In this document: positions 1 through 10,797 of the stretch, piece after piece
How the letters are laid out: every line of letters begins with the position of its first letter
Numbering within the stretch: the first letter of the stretch is position 1
Assembly: GCA_946902875.1 (NCBI GenBank)
Contig: OX336351.1
Span: 5,033,142-5,097,141 of the forward strand
DNA: 64,000 nt
Reading direction: 5' to 3'
From: Nematopogon swammerdamellus
Lineage: Eukaryota > Arthropoda > Insecta > Lepidoptera > Adelidae
Program-made: the position numbers and the translations under genes
The notes under the pieces: generated by a model
What the model was told of the DNA's origin: nothing
The model's database searches: none
What the model saw: only the letters and a program-made list of their open reading frames with translations

Positions 1-58
1 AGTGTATTATATATTTTTTTCATTTAACTTCGCCCCATAATTTTTTTTTTTTTTTTGG

Positions 59-300
59 CTACGCGAGACACTGACCCGGCACCGTGTCAGCGTGGATTGT
101 TGAGCCGACGACGACACCCAAAAGCATTCGGATTAGAACGGGGGCTGCGAATGCCGTACCGGCGTGGCTGGTATCTACCTACCATATCGTTATTACCTAC
201 CTATGTACCTTACCAAGAATCCCAGGCACGACTGGTAGAGAATGCCTTTGGGCTTTAAGTCCGCCTTTTGTCATTTTTATTATGCCATAAAGTATATCTT
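59..300 (+). repeat. SINE-like segment and non-LTR 3' tail
   Basis: A GC-rich segment at 59-200 runs into 'gtagagaatgcctttggg' and 'taagtccgccttttgtcat', then 'ccataaagt'. This is a variant of a very common lepidopteran retroposon 3' end (an atgcc/ggcat hairpin followed by a polyadenylation-like AATAAAG). Here the signal is changed to CATAAAG. The two short open frames across 55-290 are not conserved protein. Similar tails occur near 4985, 13285 and 30470. Confidence 0.55.
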
Positions 301-957
301 CATTTAATTTTATTTTAATTTGAAATATTAATCATAGTATGCTTATAATTTTAATATATTTAACATACAAATTAAATAAAATTAGTCCGACATAAAGAAG
401 CTTATTAATACCTCCCTGTAGTCATAAGTAACATAATAATAATCTGTTCGTTTAAGCTTTTACCGCTGTATGTCCCCAGAGCGAGGGACGAAACGTCGAC
501 GAATGTAAGTCGCTTTGAGTCATATACCGAGTAACTGAAAACATTACGATTAAAATAACAATCCTAATAAACACAGTGGAAAATCTGTAAGGCCTATGCC
601 TAACCTAACTTAAGCTAACCTGACTTACGTGTGCGCCCCGTTGCGATTCTGTTTGATTCGTCGCTCGTTAGTCGAGAACCACTCAATCAATTTAATTGAA
701 ACTTAATTTGTTTTGACCTAGAATAAGTCGTACATTTTGTGCGGGATAAAGTGGCTATGGGGGTAGTATACTGGAGATCTGAGGTAATGAAATGACGTAC
801 GCGGTACAACTATACCTACCTAAGGGAACCTACCCGGAAGTTCTCCGTCTCTCTCCTTCCTTTCACACTTTCAAAATTATTCTTAAAAAGCACTTCTTGA
901 CCCTGTTACTTTTCTAATTCAAAACGATGTCTTCCATGTTCAGAGTTAGTAAATATA
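301..957. other. AT-rich flank without a gene
   Basis: No credible coding frame. A degenerate telomere-like 'cctaacctaacttaagc' occurs near 597-622. The last bases before 958 are TATA, the left target duplication of the LTR element. Confidence 0.6.
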
Positions 958-1326
958 TGTCGGAGTGTGAGCTCAGGAGCGTTTGACAAGGTTCCTGGGC
1001 ATGGTCGTGAGGGGTGCGGCGTGCGGGGAGAAGAGTGGTCCAGCGCGCGCGAAGCGTGGCTGAACAATAACAGTCTAACCTCGGACGGTGCCTGTGACGC
1101 GGCGCATGCGCGCAGCCCCACGAACTTGCCAGCTTACACCTGTGACTGTGGTCTTCCTGATTGTATCTGTTGTTAAGTGTACCTACCTGGAAAGTGCATA
1201 GTGTCTTGTGTAAGGGTTGCTCGAGCTACAGCGCCTACACCCTAGTTGAAGAGGATTGGGCGGAAATGAAGGCTGTGCTGCCGCCCAACCCTGCCGCCCA
1301 AGAAGCCTACCCTGTCTGTTCCGACA
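958..1326 (+). repeat. 5' LTR (369 bp)
   Basis: Begins TGTCGGAGTG and ends GTTCCGACA. It is GC-rich relative to its flank. The small frame inside it (967-1176) recurs in the 3' copy because the LTR is duplicated, not because it is a gene. Confidence 0.9.
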
Positions 1327-2608
1327 TCAGAATGTGGGATAAGTTCGGGCACCCTTTCCTGAAAGCGAAACATCTGGCATGCACTGCTCGACATCAAGAA
1401 CCGGAGGATGCAATGTGTGAGCAGGATCGTAAGGAGAGGTGTTTTTCGGCTGTCTGAGTAAGCGATAACAGTTCTGATCTGAGATCTCTAATGATAATGG
1501 CAGATCATACAGGTACTCTGATTCTATTTTTAGTTTTAACCCTCTAATGTGTGCCTATGGTATGCAGGACCGATGAGAAATTATTTAATTATGTTCGAGT
1601 ACATGTTTGTTGCGGGTTGACATAGCTAATTTTAAAGTTTTGCTGAGTCAAAATTTTGTTAATACCTGATAGGTACATAGGTACGTGTCTGAAGGGAAAA
1701 CTGCATATCTGATTTCGCAATACGGTATCAACGAAAAGCAAAAAGGTCATTGTGTCTTTATTATTTTCGACTTATTTATCGTACAGAATTATTTGTTTTA
1801 TTGCAAATAACATTTGATTGTGTTGGAAAATTCTTGGAGAGAAAAATAATTACAATCTAAATGAGCTGGGCGAGTTCAGTCAGTACCACTAAACCTTCAT
1901 TAATTACAGGACCATATCTGATTATTAATTTTCCATTATAGTTCTGACGACTATTTCGTGAAAGTTATTTCAGGGTTAAAATAGTTCGAGCATATCGTTC
2001 CCGTTTGCCATACCATATATGGTTCGCGGCGGGATATCGTCACCGGCCGGGCTTGAACACAGGACCCATTGTTTGATTCAGGGTCAGACAGAGATTGTTT
2101 ATAGTTTAGCAATCATTACTTTGGTAGTACCCACATCTATAACTCTACTCTCGCGGGGAGTTGAATCTCGGGACGCCAAGACACAATTTGATTACTTTAA
2201 CTTGCATGAAGTACCAGTGCCGTTGACGTGGCACGAAACATTGCGCGATGTTTAGTTTGAAAAAAAAAACTGAACGAGTGTGCTTCTGGGACAACATGGT
2301 TGCTCCAGTTCAGTGTGATCAAGGTTGAGCACGTATTTGAGCACCTATAATAATGAAAGAATACGTAAGTATAGATTTCGGCATGGCTATTTGGATGAGT
2401 TTGTGTAAGTAAGTTCCTATGTTCTATTTTAATTTGATGTTTTGTTTCTTTAAACGGGTACTGAAGTTCTGAAGAGGTATATTTACGTCTTGACCAATTT
2501 TGATGTCAATTTGAAGTATGAAAGAAATTCAGATTGATATTAATTAACTGTGATGAATGGGAATAAAACCAAATAGAATGAATGCGTGTTCTATGTAATG
2601 TATGATAG

Positions 2609-2653
2609 CATTGATTTTATAACCCTGTCGGGACTCCCCATATAAAATCAATG
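2609..2653. other. 13-bp perfect hairpin inside the LTR element
   Basis: CATTGATTTTATA (2609-2621) is the exact reverse complement of TATAAAATCAATG (2641-2653), with a 19-base loop. It could be a structured RNA element of the leader; no function is known. Confidence 0.55.
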
Positions 2654-3833
2654 ATGATAGGTACCAAAGGTGAACGTCAAGTGATACGTTGTTAAAGTAA
2701 TGAAGTGTTCATGATGGTGTGATCGCTTTATAGTTAGTTGAGTTACTTGAGCAATAACTATTGGGAGATGAGATCGATACTTTTCAAATGCTTGAAGTGG
2801 ATTATAGAATATAGTCCAACTTAGTTGTGGTGCTGTTTATGCACTGTGTGAAGTCAAGTCGTGTTTTCATTATTCTCGAGATAGCTGATCAGGTGGTCGT
2901 GTGGCTAGCCTGTTAAGGCTGATGGCATCGGTGGGTGGCAATCATATTTTGATTTGGCCGGTCCGGGATTAACGGTGTTGTGCGTGGATCATTGTTGGAT
3001 TCCAGCCTACAGACCGAATGTGCGGATAAGAAAATAGTGAAACCGACGACGATATAAAGTGAACATAACTTTGAAAATGTTGATGCTCAAGTACTTAATG
3101 TGATTTGTGTTTGATGTAATGAGACTGTAAATCTATACAGTGAGATTGGAAACTAGCAGTTCAGTGAAAGGTCGTTGTAACAAAACAATTGAGAGCGAGC
3201 AAAGTACTGCATGAGTTTTGATTCTTATTTTTGCCAACAGTTGCTATTTTATAGAACAGAAGAGTTGACAAGACTGCATGGACTTTAAGCAGTGAAGGCT
3301 TATGTTGCCTCTAAACAAGTATTTCAAAAATGAATTTTTGTTGCGCCGACTCACACTGTGTGCAAGGTGAAGAACTACCTACGCTACGGTCCGAGCGAAG
3401 AATATTGTTGAAGTGGCTGCTTATTTTCAACTCGTGCACAGAAGCACACGAGGCCGTGTGTTGTCAGGACGGCCGTGTTGGTGCATGAATTTGATACAAA
3501 ATTCAAAGTTTCGCATAAGGTAATACCTAGAAATATTAGAATAATGTTGCTTTAAAGGCTTTACAATGCTTAATTACGAGGGAAATGCCTGAATGTATTG
3601 CTCCCATTTAATTAAAATTAGAATTTCCATTCTGATTTGAATGATGTAGAGTTAGGGCGAACCACTGATGGCGGCGCTTCTGACTGAGAAATGAACACGA
3701 AGCTAAATTGTGTGTGTGGTCGACGTGCACCCACTATGCTTATTAGCCGCAAGTCACAAAGACCCTAACCCACCTCGGTGGACGGAGACGGCGCGGTGTA
3801 ACGGCTGGTGGGGTGGTGTACGGAGACTTGCTC

Positions 3834-4025
3834 TGCATGGGCAGATGGAATCGCATGGGCGATTGGTAGTCACATGGGTGGCTTGGGCCGTGTGATCGGC
3901 AGTGATGGTCACGTGGTTGACCTGATGAATCGCATGGGCGATTGTGTGGTGGTCACATGGTTGACCGGCCGTATGTTCGGCATGGTTCGCATGGGCGACA
4001 TGTTGTTGCATGGGCAACAGTGATG
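3834..4025 (+). repeat. Degenerate 'gcatgggcga' minisatellite
   Basis: 'gcatgggc' recurs at least five times within 190 bp, alternating with 'cacatgg' and 'gtggt' motifs. It lies wholly inside the LTR element interior and explains the overlapping short frames on both strands. Confidence 0.6.
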
Positions 4026-4433
4026 AATGGTGGAGTGTTCATCGTTATGTTTTGTTTGCTGATATTTTTGGAGCCGAAATTTGGGAGCAAGGCATTGTTG
4101 GTATGTTTAGACTTGAAATCTAGTCTTTGCTTACTTAATAATTTGAAAGCACTTTGAATTAAAAACTGTGTTGTTTAGTGTTAGCAACCCAAGTTTATGC
4201 TGATGAGCTTTAGCTTTTCATTGCTTACCATTTGTATTTTCAGTGTGAAGTTCTACTGTGAACTGAACAGTTTGAGTATCAACATGAAAAGAAAAGTTGC
4301 AGCCTCTGCAGGCTTTACCCCATCTTTGAGGTCAGGATTGGCCGAGGCGGGTTTTCTTTCTGTTTTATTTGTGCATGTGTCTTATGTTGCGACAGGCATT
4401 TCACACGAGGACGTGTGATGGGCAGGATGGCCG

Positions 4434-4802
4434 TGTCGGAGTGTGAGCTCAGGAGCGTTTGACAAGGTTCCTGGGCATGGTCGTGAGGGGTGCGGCGTGC
4501 GGGGAGAAGAGTGGTCCAGCGCGCGCGAAGCGTGGCTGAACAATAACAGTCTAACCTCGGACGGTGCCTGTGACGCGGCGCATGCGCGCAGTCCCACGAA
4601 CTTGCCAGCTTACACCTGTGACTGTGGTCTTCCTGATTGTATCTGTTGTTAAGTGTACCTACCTGGAAAGTGCATAGTGTCTTGTGTAAGGGTTGCTCGA
4701 GCTACAGCGCCTACACCCTAGTTGAAGAGGATTGGGCGGAAATGAAGGCTGTGCTGCCGCCCAACCCTGCCGCCCAAGAAGCCTACCCTGTCTGTTCCGA
4801 CA
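4434..4802 (+). repeat. 3' LTR (369 bp)
   Basis: Direct copy of 958-1326 with one C-to-T change at 4592. It is preceded by 'gatgggcaggatggccg', a weak polypurine-tract candidate. Confidence 0.9.
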
Positions 4803-5683
4803 TATATATATTATAGGTACCTATATTTAGTATTTATTTACTTATGGTATTTTATCTGGTTTATAGGTATAATATTTACATCATGTATAACCATTATATT
4901 TAAGTTTATCTTATCTTTTGTATTTCAATAACTCTTGTCATAATATATATAGTATATTTCTTACCGCCACTCACCTAGCAGTTGTCATACCCCAAAGGTA
5001 TTTTGTTAGAAAATGCCTATAGGCATTACATAAGTGTTACCTTTTGCCCATATTTAATTTGAGTGCAATAAATATATACAATACAATACATAAACTATAT
5101 TGATTTTCAGTGAACCCGCGGCAACAGCTAGTTATTAGAAAATAATAAAAGCGCAATTTTTCTGCCCTAATTTTGTTTCTAAATAAAGTATTCATAAAAA
5201 CCTGATACGTATACGAAATCATTGCATGTTCTCTCGAATGGTTTGAATACATCCACCCAGGGTAGAATCTTCGCAGGCGGGGCAACGTCCGGACGCATTT
5301 GATGGGTTTAATACGAACAATTTCACCCGACGTAGTCCAGGTGTGATGGATGACTGCGGTAATCTTCCGCTGCACACGACACGCGGGAACTTTTCATTCC
5401 ATTTCCATTCCATTTCCGTTCTCCTTCCATTCTTTTTTCCATTCATTTTGAGCTTCGGGTGTTATATTATTACTAGTTGTGCCCGCGGTTCCGCTCGCAG
5501 TAAAGTCGGTGAAAATCCTATATAAATAGCTTGAGTAGTTTTCGAGTAAATGACACCAAAGCTAGCCGAATTGGTTTCCATTTCTTTCCAACTGCGCTCT
5601 CTTTCAAATAAACTGTTAAGCTCACATGAATAATGTCGTGATGCTTATAACCTTTTGTCTTTTTAAGATATTTTTATTTATTT
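4803..5683. other. AT-rich debris with retroposon tails
   Basis: A retroposon tail lies at about 4985-5080 ('atgcctataggcat', then 'gtgcaataaatata'). Helitron-like terminal motifs face outward at about 5112-5133 ('acccgcggcaacagctagt') and 5474-5500 ('actagttgtgcccgcgg'). A (CATTC)n-like stretch lies at about 5395-5450. No gene is supported. Confidence 0.5.
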
Positions 5684-5996
5684 TTAGGTTTCCGTATACC
5701 CTGTACGGAAGCCTGTTACTAAACCTGCTACGTCTGTCTGTCTGTATGTCTGTCTGTCCGTCCGTCCGTCCGTCAGTCGGTCCGATGGCTGTATCTTTGG
5801 AACCGTAATAGCTAGCTGGTTGAAATTTGTACAGAATATGTATTATTTTGACGGATATATAACAACAAACAATAGGAAATTAAAAAGTGAAAAATTAAGG
5901 GGTCCCCATACAAGAAACGTCTTTTTTTTTCAAGTTTTTTTTTGTGGTGCGGAAGCATCGGTGCGCGAGTCCGACTCGCACTTGGCCGGTTTTTTA
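5684..5996 (-). mobile_element. Family A interspersed repeat
   Basis: Near full-length copy of the common lepidopteran element. On the minus strand it starts 'ccggccaagtgcgagtcgga', crosses the 'ccccttaatttttcac' middle and the 'gaaatttcaac' motif, and ends in a (gacg)n/(gaca)n tract and 'ggaaaccta'. The tract is 5730-5779 on the plus strand. It is non-coding and is followed by AT-rich DNA. Confidence 0.8.
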
Positions 5997-6590
5997 TTTG
6001 CAGAATACAAGACATAGAACATCATAGGACATGTTATGAAATAGGCACCAACATTTTTCTCTTAAAATGTTTCTTCTTAAACAAATATTTGGTACTTTTT
6101 CCATTATACGATATACAGTTTCGTAAAGAAGTGAGGATTAACATAATTTTCTAAAATATTTTTTTCAAAATCTCGTCGTCGAATTTCGAAATAGAATTCG
6201 CAAGGGGCGTATAACAATCGGTGGCCTCGCGAAATTTCATTTAATAAGTCCCTCCAGGAGGTGTTTATTCAAATGATACTCCATCATTACCCGAAAAAGT
6301 TAAATGAAGACTTCTCTAAAAGAAATTGGTTCCGCTTCGCCCTCGCACTCATAATCTCGAGAAAGTTTTAATGGGAACTGCGCAAATTTGATAGCCATTA
6401 TCCAGGAAATATATTCGTCCGGTGACGCCATCTGTGGGTAGAGTTTCTGACTAACAACTGGCGGGTGGGCGAGTTATTGAGATCATTTGGGAAAATATTT
6501 TCGGAATATAATTAAGGGATACTTATGGTGACATTAAGGAGGGCGAACAGAGATTTTTGGAGGAGGTAATCGGGCCAGCACCTGTTTCTT
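5997..6590. other. Unassigned, no gene
   Basis: About 590 bp with no recognised repeat, apart from an A/T-rich start, and no coding frame worth naming. Confidence 0.4.
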
Positions 6591-6591
6591 T

Positions 6592-6766
6592 ATGGCATTG
6601 TCTTTAGTGAGCAACTGGATAGAGCCATGCGATGTGGTGCGTAAAGAGGCAATCTGGCGACGCACCAAATCGACATACGATAGGTACCGGGTGGCTAAGC
6701 TCAAGTGGCAGTTGGCTGGGCACCTCAGCCGAAGGGAAGACTATCGTTGGAGTAACCGTCTTCAAA
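6592..6766 (+). pseudogene. RTE-type LINE RT C-terminal fragment (left part)
   Basis: The plus frame reads 'RVAKLKWQLAGHLSRRED' followed by 'YRWSNR'. This is the conserved stretch after the RT core of RTE/RTE-like LINEs, commonly 'KLKWQWAGHIARR..DGRW'. It is truncated on the left and stopped by an insertion at about 6767. The remaining 3' end resumes at 7258. Confidence 0.75.
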
Positions 6767-7257
6767 TCACGGGTTAAGCCGCCTAGTAACGCCAACGGCG
6801 AGCACGTAGTAGTTTTTTTCATAAATTGCTATCTTTCGCATTAGAACTTTGAAAAGCGTGTGATCGATAGATATAACAAATGACGTCATTTTCCTATAAA
6901 AATTCCATTCAAATCCTCTTTAGTTTCTGACAGCAAGTCTTCAAAGTTCAGGCGGAAGAAAAAATCGACATTTGGTTACCGTTAGTTTGTATAGAAAATG
7001 ATACAATTTTACAACCAAAAACGTGTGATCGGTAGACAAATAATTGTTCTATATCTTGCAGTAGTTTTTAGCCTATAGATTGGTCTAGTTATCACGGGCT
7101 ACTTCTTCAAAAATCCACATGTGGCGTTACTAAGCGCCTTAATAGCTTTTCCACAGCGACATTAGTCCGCCTTCAAGCCGAACTGGGCACCTCCTTGGCA
7201 GTGAAATTGGCTGCACCTGAGGTTCAAACCTGGAGCATATCAGAAAATAAAAAATTA
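6767..7257 (+). mobile_element. Retroposed insertion splitting the RTE fragment
   Basis: The RTE reading is broken after 'aaccgtctt' near 6764 and resumes at 'aaccgtgtctt' near 7256, an imperfect target duplication. The inserted DNA ends in 'aaaataaaaaattaaa', an A-rich retroposon tail. It contains 'ggttcaaacc' near 7220, a perfect polymerase III B-box. After removing the TTAA element inside it, the insert is about 130 bp. It is best read as a SINE-like retroposed RNA, but the parent is not recognised. Confidence 0.5.
6778..7138. mobile_element. TTAA-flanked MITE (piggyBac-type)
   Basis: Flanked by TTAA at 6774-6777 and 7139-7142. The ends are inverted: left 'gccgcctagtaacgcca', and the right end reads 'gcgcttagtaacgccac' on the other strand. 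The 361-bp element has no coding frame. TTAA duplication is the hallmark of piggyBac transposition. Confidence 0.7.
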
Positions 7258-7440
7258 AAAACCGTGTCTTACATTGGCGGCCGTGGACAGGAAAAAGGAG
7301 TGTGGGAAGATCATCCGCCTAGTGGGACGACGACATTAAGTACGACGGAAAGCAGTGGTTCCGTACCACTGAAGCCCGGGAGAGCTTGAGGATAATTGGA
7401 GAGGCGTATGTCCAGCATTGGACGCTTACACGCTGACTGA
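7258..7440 (+). pseudogene. RTE-type LINE 3' end (right part)
   Basis: One frame reads 'HWRPWTGKRSVGRSSA', a stop, then 'WDDDIKYDGKQWF' and 'IIGEAYVQHWTLTR' with a terminal stop. This matches the end of the RTE RT frame ('WRPRTGKRSVGRPPTRWTDD...GEAYVQQWT'). At least one in-frame TAG makes it a pseudogene. Confidence 0.8.
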
Positions 7441-7999
7441 ATTCGATAGTACCGAAGAGAGGGAAGCAGAAATTCTAGCCTTTACTACTTTAATAGTATC
7501 CAGAAATTTCAAGAAGAATGAAAGTGTCCTTTGGGAAAGATGCGGCTAGGCTTTATATGGAAACTTTTTCAAAGTAGGGGAGACGTGACGAGAAATCATA
7601 TCGGCTCTGAGGGCTGCAGGCTTTGTGGTAAGTACTTTTAAAATTAACACCGCTTACACTGTACGGCCTAACTTTACGTATCATGGTTCAGGGCGATTAC
7701 AAGGGGCCCGCTAGACGATCAAGGATGCTTGTCATGCATTAGGCTCCGTTCCACGTAACTTGTGCCTCGTGCTAAACCAAGGGACAAGGGCATGCTAGTA
7801 CAACTGGCGGGTTAGTATCGAATAGTTGCTTTTGTCTGTTCTTGTCCCTTCAATGTCTCTGCATGTTGGTTGACAGTTTATGCTTCTATAGCATGTTTCG
7901 GTGGCTATAGACCGGAATCAACGAAACACGCGTGAGTGTTTTGTCTGACAGAATTATTGACTTTTTTTTATAGACAGCCGGCGCGGGTGTCTGTACCCA
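7441..7999. other. Unassigned, no gene
   Basis: No recognised domain or terminal structure. Confidence 0.4.
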
Positions 8000-8225
8000 A
8001 TACTTCAACGGAAGATCAGACACAGCCAATAACACCATTCCTCGCGAAACCACGCTCAGAGAGGCGCCATGCCGGCTATGAGGCGGACAAAAAGGTTGTC
8101 GTCTAATTTATTGACACGCCTTTTGAAGATTCCCAGATTACCTATAGGTGGTGGGGAACACACTCACCGGAAGACCGTTCCATATTTTCGCCGTTCGACA
8201 CAGGAAAGATTTCTAAAAACGATGT
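8000..8225 (-). pseudogene. CR1-like LINE C-terminal remnant
   Basis: The minus strand encodes 'NLGIFKRRVNKLDDNLF', then 'LIAGMAPLSERGFARNG', with frame breaks. The 'LG.FK.R.N' motif with the downstream LDD segment is typical of CR1-like LINE RT C-termini in Lepidoptera. A related piece lies at 38930-39042. Confidence 0.65.
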
Positions 8226-8350
8226 GTTTTAAGAAGTTGGATGTCAACAACATAGGGATGTTCCGAGCGAGTCCGGCGGGTGTGGCGGAGACGGGTGGGG
8301 GCAGGAGGGATGAGGGAAGCCAATTCATCAGAGCAACGTCCATGGTAGTA
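8226..8350 (+). repeat. Unnamed repeat shared with 40380-40505
   Basis: 'gttccg.gcga/gagt...ggagggatgaggg' and 'agccaattc' here match the order of motifs at 40437-40490 ('gtgttccgcgagagtatggc', 'aggagggatgagagaggcga'). The two copies are diverged. It probably belongs to a LINE 3' region, but I cannot name it. Confidence 0.4.
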
Positions 8351-8555
8351 CCTATAGAACAGGCTAAGAGAACCGATTATGTAGCGTCGCGACCCCGCTT
8401 ATGTTGGGAGGGTGCAAGTGCATTGACCGCAACTCTTTGGTACGTTTGTAGTTTGTGCGTTTGTGTCCCCAAATCTACACCATTTCTTCAGAAATTTCCT
8501 ATTTTATCTTATCCCTGATGTTACTCTATTTACTCGTCGGGCACGGTCGAGACAT

Positions 8556-8810
8556 GTTTTTTTATGTAATCCGGTATGTCTCCAGCTGAGTCAGAGGGGC
8601 CAAAGCACATGCTGCGACCAGCCAATATCACCTCCGAGAAGGTAGTTGTCATACCGGAGATTTGGATTTGCCATACCGGATTCCGTGTGGATTGCTGGCT
8701 ATACTGGACCTAGAGGAGAACACAACCGAGGTTGCTATGCATCTTATATCCAGTACGGGGTGGTATCAACCCAGTCGGCTACAATTTGAGCCTACCACCT
8801 AGTAAGGGGT
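8556..8810 (-). mobile_element. tRNA-type SINE (family B), 5'-truncated
   Basis: The T run at 8556-8563 is the A tail of a minus-strand copy. The body motifs 'ccagcaatcca', 'ggtcggagcatgcg' and 'ccacctagtaagggg' are those of the full copy at 30318-31018. It abuts an opposite-strand copy at 8812. Confidence 0.75.
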
Positions 8811-8811
8811 G

Positions 8812-8995
8812 TAACTGGATGTAAGATGGCCGCATAGCAACTTCGGTTGTGTTCTCCTCTAGTCCAGTATAGCCAGCAATCCAGGGAAGTCTCCGGTATA
8901 GCACCTACGTTCTCGGAGGTGATATTGGTCGGAGCATGCGCTTTGGCCCCTCCGACTCAGCCACCCATACCGAATTACATAAAAAAATAAAAAAA
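8812..8995 (+). mobile_element. Family B SINE, second copy in inverted orientation
   Basis: Starts in the body at 'actggatgtaagatggccgc' and ends 'accgaattacataaaaaaat'. With 8556-8810 it makes an inverted pair with arms of about 180 bp and almost no spacer. Confidence 0.75.
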
Positions 8996-9226
8996 GGGGT
9001 AAGGGAATATGAATATTAATACGTCTCATTTCATCATCGTTTATACGTCTCAGAATCCATAGTTTTTCGAAATCGTCCCTGTGTCGTACGCCTAAAATAC
9101 GGAATTGTCTTCCAGTTAGTGTTTTGCTGGTTCCTGCTGGTGCTGGGTGTACTCTCGCGAGAAGTGGTGTTATTGGCCGTGTCCGATTGCCCGCCTTTTG
9201 GGAACCGTCATCGGGTCAGTTCTTCC

Positions 9227-9640
9227 AAAAAACCGGCCAAGTGCGAGTCGAACTCGCGCACCGAGGGTTCCTTATCGCTATGTCATGGTTAGCGCCACTC
9301 ACGCCATCTATGGCGTGTTTTGAAATGCTTCATATTAGTTAAATCATTTAACTTAAATGGCATGTAGTTAAAATGCTTCACGCTCTATTCGGTAGATGGC
9401 GCGCGCGCATACACTTTTTTGGTTCCTTCTATGGGAACCCCCTTGAATTTACTTTTTCTTATTTTTATTATTTTTTGTTATATCGGCCATAATAACACAT
9501 ATTCTGTGAAAATTTCAACGGGCTGCCTATTACGGTTCAAGAGATAGAGCCCTCGGACGGACGGACGGACAGACGGACGGACAGACGGGCGGACAGACCG
9601 ACAGACAGACGGCGACGGTACCGGATACGAAACCCTAAAA
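9227..9640 (+). mobile_element. Family A repeat, long subfamily
   Basis: Begins 'ccggccaagtgcgagtcgaa' and carries an extra block containing 'ggtagatggcgcgcgcgc' that is also in the copy at 13998. It ends with the (gacg)n tract at 9551-9613 and 'cgaaaccctaaaaag'. Confidence 0.8.
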
Positions 9641-9908
9641 AGTTCGACAGCAACATCCTGATCCTTGAAATCTGCACGCACAATTTTGTCAAAAGGACTT
9701 TACTGTGCGAATTCTCTCAGGATCTATTCCAGTACGTGAATTATAGTGCACGATTGGCGAATATCGCAACGTGAGTCCAATTACTGGCCGCTAGAGGGCG
9801 TCCCGCGCACATGGCGCGCGCCGTCTCACAGACCGGTACGACACCTGAAAGACACGGCGGCTCCTTTCGTGAACACTCGGCTCGAAGGAAAGTGGTATGG
9901 GTGAATGT

Positions 9909-10229
9909 TTTTTTTTTTATGGAAACTGTCACGGTTGGCTACATCACCTACAACATCCGTGATGTCACCCCATAACACCGGGTGAACTTGGTGCCACGTC
10001 AGCATTCCTTACGGTCGTGCCGGCTACGCTGAACTGGACTGAAAACACTAACCATTTACATAGCCGTTTCGACCGACCTTTCATTCAGTGCGGTGGTACC
10101 AATCAGGGCGGGTTAAACCCTACCACCTAGTAATATAAGAAGGGAGTCATATCCCTTCGTCGCCTTTTACGACACACACGGGGAGAGATGCAGTGGGGCT
10201 ATTCTTTTAAAGTACCAGCCCCACACGGT
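9909..10229 (-). mobile_element. Chimeric SINE: family D head on family C body
   Basis: Read on the minus strand: 'taccgtgtggggctggtact', 'ccccactgcatctctcccc', a gcgac/aaggg segment, then 'actaggtggtagggt' and the family C body through 'tttccataaaaaaaa'. The same junction, 'gggatatgactcccttctta', is found at 39792-40143 on the other strand. That makes it an established composite SINE rather than a chance fusion. Confidence 0.7.
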
Positions 10230-10479
10230 ACAATGTTTTGGTGGTTTAAAAAAAATTAACCCTAACCTAATGTTGAGCCGGCGCATGTCGTTTTTGTTAC
10301 GTTTCGTTTCGAGCCGAGGGTTCACGAAAGGAGCCGCCTTGTCCTTCGGGTGTCGTATTCCTCACAGACTGTTGTACGGACATGTCATTGACTTATAAAT
10401 AATACAAGACGTCCGGAGTAAAGTATAGAATACTAGCTTTTTGCCCTTCAATATTAATATGATTTTTTTATAGAGTTTA

Positions 10480-10797
10480 CAAACATACATACAACAGGCT
10501 GTATTCCGACAAATAGGGTAAGCAGAGTAATCGGTGTTGTGCTGCAAGAACTCTGGTAAATTACAGCGCAACGTCGATCACCACGTTTAGCAAAGTATTC
10601 GGACAAGATAACTATCAAGCAAGTGAGGCACGATGTCCCTGCTGCATGACGCGGTGCAAGGACTGTGACAAGGTGAGAGGTGGCTACCTGTCGCCCCTTA
10701 GCACGGCGTCTCGTCCTTATCCTTAAGTTGGCTTTACAACATGCACGGGGAGAGGCGCAGTGGGGTTATTCTTTTTAAGTACCGTCCTCACACCGTT
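10480..10797 (+). mobile_element. Family D SINE-like repeat
   Basis: 'gggtaagcagagtaatcggt', 'gtgttgtgctgcaagaact', 'actatcaagcaagtgaggca' and 'cacggggagaggcgcagtgg' follow in the order of the complete copy at 26480-26916, which is in reverse. Non-coding. Confidence 0.7.

Larger units (their letters stand above)
1327..4433 (+). other. Interior of the LTR element, no polyprotein
   Basis: 3.1 kb scanned in six frames without a retroviral-type domain. It contains a 13-bp perfect hairpin (2609-2653), a degenerate 'gcatgggcga' repeat block (3834-4025), and a segment near 3446-3485 resembling the sequence just before the 3' LTR. The large leader-like interior without coding capacity resembles LARD/TRIM-type elements. 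Confidence 0.75.
958..4802 (+). mobile_element. Complete non-autonomous LTR retrotransposon
   Basis: Two 369-bp direct repeats (958-1326 and 4434-4802) bound 3,107 bp of interior. Each repeat starts TGTCGGA and ends TCCGACA, the terminal inverted TG...CA structure of LTRs. TATA precedes the left copy (954-957) and follows the right copy (4803-4806), which fits a 4-bp target duplication, although the site is AT-rich. The LTRs differ at one position (C at 1116, T at 4592), so the insertion is recent. No frame in the interior exceeds 100 codons and no protease, reverse transcriptase, RNase H or integrase motif was found. It must be mobilised in trans. The plus strand is chosen because the bases before the right LTR are purine-rich. 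The parent superfamily is not determined. Confidence 0.88.

Noticed and set aside
4443..4652. 69-aa protein found twice (also 967-1176)
   Set aside because: Both lie inside the two LTR copies, so the duplication is explained without a gene.
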